64,000 bases of DNA, from the NCBI GenBank assembly GCA_001724025.1, contig MEDJ01000002.1:114593-178592 (forward strand). The letters are read 5' to 3'. The position numbers and the translations under genes were made by a program. The DNA is from Acidobacteria bacterium SCN 69-37 (GTDB taxonomy: Bacteria; Acidobacteriota; Vicinamibacteria; Vicinamibacterales; SCN-69-37). The notes below the pieces were generated by a model. The model had not been told where the DNA came from. It saw only the letters and a list, made by a program, of their open reading frames with translations, and did not search any database. This document shows, in pieces, positions 58,089 through 64,000 of the stretch. Position 1 is the stretch's first letter. Every line of letters starts with the position of its first letter.

Positions 58089-59783
58089 CTAGCTTCCCGT
58101 CACCGCACCCACCGACGCCGATGAGACCAGCGCGGCGTACTTGCCGACGACGCCGCGTGTCGATGTCGGGGCGGGCGGCGTCCACTGCTTTCGACGCGCC
58201 TCGAGTTCTTCCGCGGGCACCTCGAGGTGAATTCCCTTCGTGGGCTCGTCGATCGTGATCAGGTCGCCGTCGCGCACGAGCGCGATCGGGCCGCCGACGA
58301 CGGCCTCGGGGGCGACGTGGCCGACCATGAATCCGTGTGTCGCGCCCGAGAACCGGCCGTCGGTCACCAGGGCGACGCTGTCAGTGAGCCCGGCCCCGAC
58401 GATCGCGCCGGTCACGGCCAGCATCTCGCGCATGCCGGGACCGCCCTTCGGGCCCTCGTTGCGGATGATGACGACGTCGTTGGCGGCAATCCGGCCGCCC
58501 TGGACCGCGGCAAACGCCGCCTCCTCGCCCTCGAACACGCGCGCAGGGCCCCGATGCGTGTGCCGCGTGTGGCCGGCCACCTTCATCACGCACCCCTCGG
58601 GGGCCAGGCTGCCGGTCAGAATCAGGAGGCCGCCCGTCGGCGAGAGCGGATCGGACAGCGGCCGGATGACCGGCTGCCCCTTCGGCTCGACTGCCGACTG
58701 CGCCAGTGCACCGAGCGTCTTCCCGGTGACCGTGATCGCGTCCGTCTTCAGCATGCCGTGCTGCAGCAGCCGCTGGGCGATCACGGCGTTCCCGCCGGCC
58801 CGGTGCATGTCGGTGGCGACGTACTTCCCGGCCGGCTTGAGGTCGGCCAGCCATGGCACCGCGGTGCTGATGCGGTTGAACGTCTGGAGATCGAGCGTGA
58901 CGCCGGCCTCGCGCGCGATGGCCAGCAGGTGCAGGACCGCGTTGGTCGAGCCGCCGGTGGCCGCCACCGACGCGATGGCGTTCTCGAAGGCGTCCGGTGT
59001 CAGGAGATCGCGCGGCTTGAGCTGCTGCCGCACCAGATCCACGACGAGCGCACCTGCTGCCTGCGCCACGACGAACTTGTGCGGATCGGTGGCCGGAACG
59101 CTGTTGCTGCCCATCGGCGAGAGGCCGAGGAATTCGCAGACGCCGGCCATCGTGTTCGCGGTGAACTGGCCGCCGCAGGCGCCCGCGCCCGGACACGCGC
59201 GGTCCTCGATCGCGCAGCGCTCGTCGGTGGTGATGCGGCCCGCGGCCTCGGCGCCAATCGCTTCGAAGACGTCCTGCACCGTCAGGTCGCGGCCGTCGTA
59301 CTTGCCCGGATCGATCGAGCCGCCGTAGAGGACCAGGCCGGGGACGTTCACGCGCGCGAGCGCCATCGCCCCGCCGGGAATCGTCTTGTCGCAGCCGACG
59401 AGCGCGATGACGCCGTCGAGCTGGTTGCCGTCGACGACCATCTCGATCGAGTCGGCAATCAGTTCGCGGCTGATGAGCGACATCCGCATGCCCGGCGTGC
59501 CCATCGTGATGCCGTCGGAGATGGAGACCGTGTTGAACTCCATCGGCGTGCCGCCGGCCTCGCGGATGCCCTTCCGGACGTAGTCCGCGAGCTCGCGCAG
59601 GTGATAGTTGCAGGGGCCGATTTCGATCCAGGTATTGGCGATGCCGATGAGGGGACGACGGAGGTCCTGGTCCGTGTAGCCGATGGCCTTGAGCATGGCC
59701 CGGGCGGCGGCGCGGTGCGGACCCTTCACGAGCCGATCGCTGCGGTGGGGACTGTCCTCGGTCTTCGGCTCCGTGTCGCTCAT
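58089..59783 (-). CDS. ilvD: Dihydroxy-acid dehydratase
   Basis: Fe-S dehydratase of branched-chain synthesis. The 564-aa protein has the cluster ligands in GCDKTIPGG and CPGAGACGGQFTANTM and the C-terminal signature SVALVTDGRFSGATHGF. I use ATG 59781-59783; ATG 59793-59795 is in frame but abuts the Shine-Dalgarno sequence. Related enzymes dehydrate sugar acids, but the ilvBNC context fixes the role. A strong promoter lies 65 bases upstream. It is the first gene of the ilvD-B-N-C-serA group. Confidence 0.95.
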   Translation of the reverse strand: MSDTEPKTEDSPHRSDRLVKGPHRAAARAMLKAIGYTDQDLRRPLIGIANTWIEIGPCNYHLRELADYVRKGIREAGGTPMEFNTVSISDGITMGTPGMRMSLISRELIADSIEMVVDGNQLDGVIALVGCDKTIPGGAMALARVNVPGLVLYGGSIDPGKYDGRDLTVQDVFEAIGAEAAGRITTDERCAIEDRACPGAGACGGQFTANTMAGVCEFLGLSPMGSNSVPATDPHKFVVAQAAGALVVDLVRQQLKPRDLLTPDAFENAIASVAATGGSTNAVLHLLAIAREAGVTLDLQTFNRISTAVPWLADLKPAGKYVATDMHRAGGNAVIAQRLLQHGMLKTDAITVTGKTLGALAQSAVEPKGQPVIRPLSDPLSPTGGLLILTGSLAPEGCVMKVAGHTRHTHRGPARVFEGEEAAFAAVQGGRIAANDVVIIRNEGPKGGPGMREMLAVTGAIVGAGLTDSVALVTDGRFSGATHGFMVGHVAPEAVVGGPIALVRDGDLITIDEPTKGIHLEVPAEELEARRKQWTPPAPTSTRGVVGKYAALVSSASVGAVTGS

Positions 59784-59847
59784 GGGCGGTGGCATCTCCT
59801 GCTGGCCGCGGCGCTCGCCAGGGCAGGCGGGGGCGGTCGGTCCAGCA

Positions 59848-59876
59848 GTTATACCCGCCACTCGATTATTTCGCAA
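59848..59876 (-). promoter_or_regulatory. Promoter of the ilvD group
   Basis: On the minus strand TTGCGA (59871-59876), a 17-base spacer and TATAAC (59848-59853), within AT-rich sequence. I found no leader peptide rich in branched-chain codons in the 60-base leader. Confidence 0.7.
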
Positions 59877-60038
59877 CGTGATAATGGTTGAATCTGAATT
59901 ACTTATGTTTATGTCGTGAGGCCGTCGCCATCCGGCGCGCCGGGGCGCAGCCAGCCCCTCGACACGCGCGCGCAGGACAGGCACATCGCCGGCCTGCACC
60001 ACGGGCGCCTTGCGCGCCTCACCCCGGGTGTGCACGGC

Positions 60039-60056
60039 TACACATCTGGATGTGTA
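60039..60056. promoter_or_regulatory. Operator palindrome of toxin-antitoxin pair 1
   Basis: TACACATCTGGATGTGTA, with perfect 8-base arms and a 2-base centre, 13 bases before the antitoxin ATG. TAATAAAAT follows and may be the -10. This is the expected layout for autorepression by a VapB-type dimer. Confidence 0.7.
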
Positions 60057-60069
60057 ATAAAATGTGTCG

Positions 60070-60270
60070 ATGGCGACCAACCTGGCACTCGACGACCGCC
60101 TGCTCGAGGAAGCGGTCCGGATTGGCGGCAAGACGACGAAGAAGGCGGCCGTGACCGAGGCGCTCGAGGAGTACATCGCACGCCGCAAGCAGGCGCGTAT
60201 CGCCGAGGTGTTCGGCACGATCGACTTCGACCCGACGTACGACTACAAGGTCCAGCGGAAGCGCCGGTGA
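60070..60270 (+). CDS. vapB: VapB-type antitoxin, pair 1
   Basis: A 66-aa antitoxin. The N-terminal ribbon-helix-helix part (ATNLALDDRLLEEAVRIGG, then TKKAAVTEALEEYIARR) binds DNA. The C-terminal tail FGTIDFDPTYDYKVQRK should lie in the toxin groove. ATG 60070 is taken; GTG 60064 is in frame. It overlaps the toxin gene by GTGA, the usual VapBC coupling. Confidence 0.88.
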   Translation: MATNLALDDRLLEEAVRIGGKTTKKAAVTEALEEYIARRKQARIAEVFGTIDFDPTYDYKVQRKRR

Positions 60271-60674
60271 AGGTGCTCGTCGATACGTCGGTCTGGTCGC
60301 TGGCGCTCCGGCGTCGCGCACCGGCGCACGCGTCTGTCGATGAATTGCGGCGCCTGCTGGCGGCCGGGCGCGCCGCGATGATCGGGCCGATCCGTCAGGA
60401 ACTGTTGAACGGCCTGCGCGACGCGGCCCTGTTCGATCGGCTTCGCGATCATCTGCGCGCGTTGCCCGACGAGCCGGTCGAGCGCGTCGACTACGAGCGT
60501 GCGGCCGAACATTTCCATACCTGCCGGGCCGCCGGGATCCAGGGCTTGAACACGGATTTCCTGATCTGCGCGGTTGCCGAGCGGCACGCGATGCCGATCC
60601 TGACCACGGACGCGGACTTCAGCCGCTACGCGTCGCTCCTGCCCGTGGCGCTGCACCGGATTCATCTGCCCTGA
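60267..60674 (+). CDS. vapC: PIN-domain ribonuclease toxin VapC, pair 1
   Basis: A 135-aa PIN toxin. The acidic residues are seen in VKVLVDTSVW (Asp6), the Glu in GPIRQELLNG, the Asp in LNTDFLICAVA and the Asp pair in LTTDADFSRY, so the active site appears complete. Targets are unknown; VapC toxins usually cut tRNA or rRNA. It starts with GTG inside the antitoxin stop. Confidence 0.9.
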   Translation: MKVLVDTSVWSLALRRRAPAHASVDELRRLLAAGRAAMIGPIRQELLNGLRDAALFDRLRDHLRALPDEPVERVDYERAAEHFHTCRAAGIQGLNTDFLICAVAERHAMPILTTDADFSRYASLLPVALHRIHLP

Positions 60675-60716
60675 TCCCGCCCGGCGGCCTGTCTGACGAA
60701 CGGGGGCTTCCCGGCG

Positions 60717-60745
60717 TTGCGGTTGTGGCCACATGTGGCTATATT
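60717..60745 (+). promoter_or_regulatory. Promoter and operator of toxin-antitoxin pair 2
   Basis: TTGCGG (60717-60722), a 17-base spacer and TATATT (60740-60745). The spacer contains the perfect palindrome GCCACATGTGGC (60728-60739), ideally placed for a repressor. The start point falls about 3 bases before ATG 60755, so the message would be nearly leaderless. Confidence 0.7.
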
Positions 60746-60754
60746 TGAATGCGC

Positions 60755-61042
60755 ATGGGGACGGGCATCCGCGAACTCAAGAACAACCTCAGTGCCTACA
60801 TCCGGCGCGTCGAAGCGGGTGAACGTGTGTCGGTCACGGCACACGGCCGTGTCGTTGCCGAGCTCGTGCCCCCGGGCATGGGAGCCGCCCGTCCGTCGTC
60901 GCCTCGCTGGGACGAGCTGATCGCGGCCGGCGTCCTGCGCGCCCCGATCGAGAGCGGCGATCCGTTCGAAGACTGGCCGGACATCCGTCTGCCTCGCGGA
61001 ACGGCTGCGGCAGTGATCGACGACGACCGTGGCGAAGCGTAG
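60755..61042 (+). CDS. Phd/YefM-type antitoxin, pair 2
   Basis: A 95-aa antitoxin. GIRELKNNLSAYIRRVEAGERV and the strand VTAHGRVVAELVP are the Phd/YefM DNA-binding fold. The C-terminal half, with DPFEDWPDIRLP, is the toxin-binding tail. ATG 60755 fits the predicted start of transcription; ATG 60749 is an in-frame alternative. It lies between pairs 1 and 3 and has its own palindromic operator. Confidence 0.85.
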   Translation: MGTGIRELKNNLSAYIRRVEAGERVSVTAHGRVVAELVPPGMGAARPSSPRWDELIAAGVLRAPIESGDPFEDWPDIRLPRGTAAAVIDDDRGEA

Positions 61043-61100
61043 TGTCCCTCGCGGGCCGGCGGTCGTCCGCCGTCAGTCGCGCGCCGGGCGGACGCCGGGC

Positions 61101-61520
61101 GTGTCCACCATCCGGTACATGGAGTCGAGCGCGCTCGTGGCGGCGCTGCTCGAGCACGACGCCGCCGTGATGCAGGCCGTGCCCGCAGGCACGCGCCTGG
61201 TCACCTCGGCGCTGACACTGGCGGAGACGGCACGGGCGATCATCCGCGCGCACGTGACGAATCGACTGACAGCCGAACAGGAACGGACGGCTGCGACGGC
61301 GCTGCGAACCTTTGCGCGGCGCTGTTTCGTGCTCGACGTGGACAGCCGCGTGCTGCTTCACGCGGGGCGCCGGTTTCCTGTGGAGCCTGTCCGCACGCTC
61401 GACGCCGTGCACCTGGCGACCGTGGAGTGGCTCGAGCAGCCTCCCGATGTCGTCACCATCGTGACGCGCGACGTCCGCGTGCGCGACAACGCCCTGGCCC
61501 TCGGGTACCGCGTCGCGTAG
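61101..61520 (+). CDS. PIN-domain toxin, pair 2
   Basis: A 139-aa PIN protein from GTG 61101. A GTG at 61029 that overlaps the antitoxin would add 24 basic residues. The first acidic residue of the active site is Glu (YMESSALVAALL) where most have Asp. The others are TLAETARAI, LDAVHLATVEW and VTRDVRVRD. The Asp-to-Glu change is also found in active PIN families, so activity is plausible but not certain. A hairpin follows its stop. Confidence 0.82.
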   Translation: MSTIRYMESSALVAALLEHDAAVMQAVPAGTRLVTSALTLAETARAIIRAHVTNRLTAEQERTAATALRTFARRCFVLDVDSRVLLHAGRRFPVEPVRTLDAVHLATVEWLEQPPDVVTIVTRDVRVRDNALALGYRVA

Positions 61521-61544
61521 GAGCCTGCTGAAACACGCAGGCTC
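61521..61544. terminator. Hairpin after pair 2
   Basis: GAGCCTGC and GCAGGCTC form perfect 8-base arms around the loop TGAAACAC, right after the toxin stop. There is no T-run, so it is a stabilising hairpin or REP-like remnant as much as a terminator. Confidence 0.4.
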
Positions 61545-61561
61545 CCAAGCCAGCAGCCAGA

Positions 61562-61746
61562 AGTGCGCGTGGGGATCTTCGATCGAGACGCGTGACGTGC
61601 GGCCGCCGGCCGCATGCGCGCCGGCGACGCGCGCGTCGGCCGGCGGCTACATCCCTCGCCCGGCGCCCGTGGCCTGACTCGATGGCGGCACCAGATTCTG
61701 CAGGCGCATAGAGGTCACTAGGTTGCCGTAGTGCTCGTTCGTGTGG
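61562..61746. repeat. 185-bp direct repeat R1 (copy of the dinB 3' end)
   Basis: Nearly identical to R2 at 62498-62683, with only a handful of substitutions and one 1-base indel. On the minus strand it encodes the C-terminus of the dinB-like protein (from HTNEHYGNLVTSM to the stop), cut off from the rest of the gene. It borders pair 3 on the left. Confidence 0.85.
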
Positions 61747-61775
61747 TGGGTGCGTTCGTTTGACGAACTCGATTA

Positions 61776-61796
61776 TGTCAGACAAAATGTATGACA
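61776..61796. promoter_or_regulatory. Operator palindrome of toxin-antitoxin pair 3
   Basis: TGTCAGACA and TGTATGACA around AAA form a 21-base palindrome with one mismatch. It overlaps a weak promoter (TTGACG 61760-61765, 17 bases, CAAAAT 61783-61788) and ends at the antitoxin ATG (61796), so the message may be leaderless. Confidence 0.6.
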
Positions 61797-62047
61797 TGAA
61801 GAACGGCACCATCTCCGTGCGCGACCTCCAGCAGAACCTGAAGGCGGTCATGGGACGCGTGGAGCGCGGGGAGACGGTCGAAGTGACCCGTCATCGCCGG
61901 CCGGTCGCACGACTGTCGCCAGTGAGACCGGCCGGGCCCGTCCAGCCATGGCCCGACCTGGAGGCGAGAACGCGCGCGGTCTTCGGCGACCGGATTCTGT
62001 CGGTTGGGGGCGTCGCCATTGTCAGCGAGGGTCGCGGCGATCGATGA
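61796..62047 (+). CDS. Phd/YefM-type antitoxin, pair 3
   Basis: An 83-aa antitoxin. ISVRDLQQNLKAVMGRVERG and TVEVTRHRRPVARLSP form the Phd-like DNA-binding part. The tail PWPDLEARTRAVFGDRIL is expected to bind the toxin. ATG 61796 agrees with the family start; ATG 61775 and 61787 are in frame but lie within the operator. It overlaps the toxin gene by ATGA. Confidence 0.86.
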   Translation: MKNGTISVRDLQQNLKAVMGRVERGETVEVTRHRRPVARLSPVRPAGPVQPWPDLEARTRAVFGDRILSVGGVAIVSEGRGDR

Positions 62048-62499
62048 CGACCTATGTCGACTCGAGTGCGCTCGTGCCGGTCTACGTCCCTGAGCCGTTC
62101 TCCGAGGGCGCCCGAGGGGCTGTGCGAGTCGCGGGCCAGATACCCTTTACGGCTCTTCATCGGCTGGAGATTCCGAACGCGTTCGAGTTGCTCGTGGGCC
62201 GCCGACTGCTGACACGCGACGAAGGCAACGTCATCCGCCAGCAACTCGAGAACGACCTCGAAAGCCATCGGCTGCTTGCTGTCGCCCTGGATCTCGATCG
62301 GGTGTTCACTGGCGCGACGCAGCTCTCGCGTGAGCACACGGCCAGGCTGCTGACTCGGAGTCTGGACGTGCTGCATGTGGCCGCCGCGCACGTGGTCGGA
62401 TGCTCGACGTTCGTGTCGGCCGACGACCGACAACTTGCGCTCGCGGAAGCCAGCGGGCTCACGGTCGTCGACATCAAGCGTCGCCGCCGGAAGCGATAG
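62044..62499 (+). CDS. vapC: PIN-domain toxin VapC, pair 3
   Basis: A 151-aa PIN toxin. The acidic residues appear in MTTYVDSSALVPVY (Asp6), HRLEIPNAFELL, RSLDVLHVAAA and FVSADDRQLALA, a complete set. A basic tail IKRRRRKR closes it. Its TAG stop lies at the first bases of direct repeat R2, so the cassette ends precisely at the repeat. Confidence 0.9.
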   Translation: MTTYVDSSALVPVYVPEPFSEGARGAVRVAGQIPFTALHRLEIPNAFELLVGRRLLTRDEGNVIRQQLENDLESHRLLAVALDLDRVFTGATQLSREHTARLLTRSLDVLHVAAAHVVGCSTFVSADDRQLALAEASGLTVVDIKRRRRKR

Positions 62500-62683
62500 T
62501 GCGCGTGGGGATCTTCGATCGAGACGCGTGACCGTGCGGCAGCCGGCCGCATGCGCGCCGGCGCCGCGCGCGTCGGCCGGCGGCTACATCCCTCGCCCGG
62601 CGCCCGTGGCCTGACTCGATGGTGGCACCAGATTCTGCAGGCGCATAGAGGTCACCAGGTTGCCGTAGTGCTCGTTCGTGTGG
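62498..62683. repeat. Direct repeat R2 (3' end of the dinB-like pseudogene)
   Basis: Partner of R1. Here the sequence is continuous with the remainder of the dinB-like gene, so this is the original copy. R1 and R2 bracket the pair 3 cassette. Confidence 0.85.
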
Positions 62684-63183
62684 CTCGTGTTGTAGATCAG
62701 CGCACCGAGCTTCGTCATGCCCGGCCGCAGGCCACTCGGCTCGTTCATGGTCGCTGGCGTGAGGGTCGCGAACGTCCTGTCGCACCGTTCTATGGATGCG
62801 CGGAGTCCGGCAATCAGGTCGGCCTTCGACAACTTGTTCGCGCCTGACTCGGATCCGTTCGGCATGTCGACGAACGCCGGCCGCTCGCCGGTCTGCGAGA
62901 CCGCCCAGCACATGATGTTGTTGTCGTCGGTGATGTGGCCGATCAGTCGGGCCTAGGAGCGGACGTCCGGCGTGGGCTGCCACGTGTATTTGTCGGCGGG
63001 GAACTGTTCTGCGTCGCGCAGGATGTTGGTCTGGACCGCGGAGTCGTAGAGCTGGTGGACTTCCTCGGCCAGGTTTCCCGGCGTCGGTCCGGCCTGTGCG
63101 ACGCTCCCGGTGGCCATCGATCCGACGGAGACGACAGCGACGAGGGCCGCGGTACAACCGGCCAGGGCGAGTTGTCTGGTCAT
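62584..63183 (-). pseudogene. DinB-like exported protein, broken by an in-frame amber codon
   Basis: The reading frame has 200 codons: signal peptide (residues 1-32, ending GSVAQAG), then AEEVHQLYDSAVQTNIL, DKYTWQPTPDVRS, a TAG (62953-62955), and in the same frame ARLIGHITDDNNIMCW and TKLGALIYNTSHTNEHYGNL. Both halves match the DinB/YfiT four-helix fold, in which the PTPEVRS and LIGH segments normally join directly, so one change such as TAC to TAG explains the break. The product is not functional unless read through. R1 copies its end. Confidence 0.75.
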
Positions 63184-64000
63184 GGTTCCTCCTCAACGGC
63201 TCCCGGACGTACCGGCGTCGGCGGCCGTGCGCCGTGCCGCAGGTCGACGATGTGAAGTGCGTGCTGATGTTCGTCGGATCTACGGACATCGAACGGCTCT
63301 GGTTCCGAACCGGCGCGGGCCCATCGCGGGCCATCCTCGCTGCCGGCTGCCTCGTCACCTGGTCGCCGCATTTCTCGCGAAGCTGAGCAAGGGCTGAGCA
63401 GGAGGGCAACCCGCGCGGGATCACGCCTCCGTCGTCCTGCGCCGGGCTCCCGCCTCTTCCCGAACGGGCCCAGGCCGCGTTCGATAGAAGTCTCACGCCT
63501 GCCCACCCGCGCTTCCGGTGACGCTCGAACGATGTCGCGCGACACCCGATCGGGCGTCAGCCGGACGTGGATGCGCTCGCACCAGAGATCGAACGCACGC
63601 ACACCGACCTTGCGCAGCCCGCTTTTGACGCCGCGCACGGCTTTTGTTTTCAATGGCTTGCATGATCGATCTCGACCGAGAGTGCGATCGATGATGGGTG
63701 AGAGTGCGATCGATTCCCTGCGCGGGTGCGCTCGAAGTGGGATCGTGCCTCAACGGAAATGCGGTGAGGTCGCGATCGAAAGTGACTCATCGCATGACTG
63801 CAGACGCGTCAGCCTTCGCAGGCATGAGCCTGGATCCCCGACGCGCGTCGTGTGTGTCCTCGACCGACGACGAGTCGTCGTACGCACGGTAGCGGGTGCG
63901 CGTGCGCCGCGACATGGGTCCCACCACGATCGAAGATAGGTATGAGCACGATCGGCAATGGGCAACGGTGCCGCCACGCCGCCGCGCCACCGTGCCGCCC
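63184..64000. other. 817 bases without a convincing gene
   Basis: Open frames here have no recognisable family and compete with each other on both strands. AGAGTGCGATCGAT occurs twice (63679-63692 and 63705-63718). TTCGCAGGCATGAGCCTGGATCC near 63814-63836 resembles the degenerate dispersed repeats of the type TTCGCAGGAATGA...GGATCC. Probably decayed or intergenic DNA. It holds the upstream region of the dinB pseudogene. Confidence 0.5.

Noticed and set aside
59784..60038. Leader-peptide attenuator before ilvD
   Set aside because: No short frame rich in Ile, Leu or Val codons and no antiterminator pair was seen in the 60-base leader.
62953..62955. TAG as pyrrolysine or programmed readthrough
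   Set aside because: No downstream stem or pyrrolysine context is visible, and a simple TAC-to-TAG change explains it.
63180..63653. 157-codon open frame on the minus strand
   Set aside because: No family resemblance and no Shine-Dalgarno sequence. It overlaps competing frames and the dinB upstream region.
63532..63939. 135-codon open frame on the plus strand
   Set aside because: Its composition is Arg/Ser-rich and it runs through short direct repeats and a degenerate dispersed repeat.

Overview
The window is high-GC bacterial chromosome with tightly packed genes, many GTG starts, frequent 4-base ATGA/GTGA overlaps and many short palindromic intergenic repeats. Its gene families point to an Acidobacteriota member, probably class Vicinamibacteria: an Oar-like TonB receptor with a carboxypeptidase-regulatory N-domain, secreted cupins, a PQQ dehydrogenase, a DACNV sensor-domain protein, UPF0182 and abundant PIN toxins. 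That placement is inference from gene content. I saw no rRNA, tRNA, CRISPR array or transposase.

Positions 1-7.8 kb hold a divergent arginine regulon. argB-argD-argA-like-argJ-argF run left (argF leaves the window) and argR-argG-argH run right. Both promoters can be read, each with an ARG-box-like palindrome just downstream of the start point. Positions 7.9-16.2 kb hold single housekeeping genes: a DUF2007 protein, a DACNV/DisA_N-like protein, two MFS transporters, glutathione peroxidase, SixA, a glycine-oxidase-type flavoprotein, PhhB and a MerR regulator. Positions 16.2-24.7 kb hold a lone BMC shell protein, a PaaK/CapK-like ligase, a Glu/Leu/Phe/Val dehydrogenase, an asparagine synthase, a DUF486 membrane protein, an alpha/beta hydrolase and arginine decarboxylase (speA).

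Positions 24.7-41.0 kb form a sugar-acid utilisation locus. The left arm encodes an MFS carrier, an SMP-30 lactonase, a small alpha/beta-barrel-like protein and a secreted mutarotase-like protein. The right arm encodes KDPG aldolase, KDG kinase, a secreted double cupin, a PQQ dehydrogenase, a FadR-type GntR regulator and a cytochrome c/DsbD-N lipoprotein. A large TonB receptor and second copies of the cupin and mutarotase-like proteins follow. Near-palindromic sites built on CCTGTTnnACAGG recur in the two control regions and are the probable operators of the GntR protein. The likely flow is outer-membrane uptake, periplasmic PQQ oxidation, import, lactone opening and the KDG branch of Entner-Doudoroff. 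The dehydratase step is not in the window.

Positions 41.1-46.1 kb hold two head-to-head glycosylation/methylation modules (methyltransferase, GT2 and GT39 leftward; GT2 and methyltransferase rightward). Positions 46.2-53.0 kb hold grpE, clpA-clpS, a giant UPF0182 membrane protein and a truncated haemoglobin. Positions 53.2-59.8 kb hold the leftward ilvD-ilvB-ilvN-ilvC-serA group, whose gaps are filled by hairpin repeats. Positions 60.0-62.5 kb hold three consecutive antitoxin/PIN-toxin pairs, each with its own palindromic operator. The third is bracketed by 185-bp direct repeats copied from the 3' end of a dinB-like pseudogene. The last 0.8 kb has no convincing gene.

Four repeat families recur: GAAGTNN heptad arrays, the GGGCGACGCATGCGTCGCCC palindrome, CCCnGGGCTGAAGCCCnGGG-type palindromes and CACGGAG hairpins. 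Several supply the stop codon of the adjoining gene.
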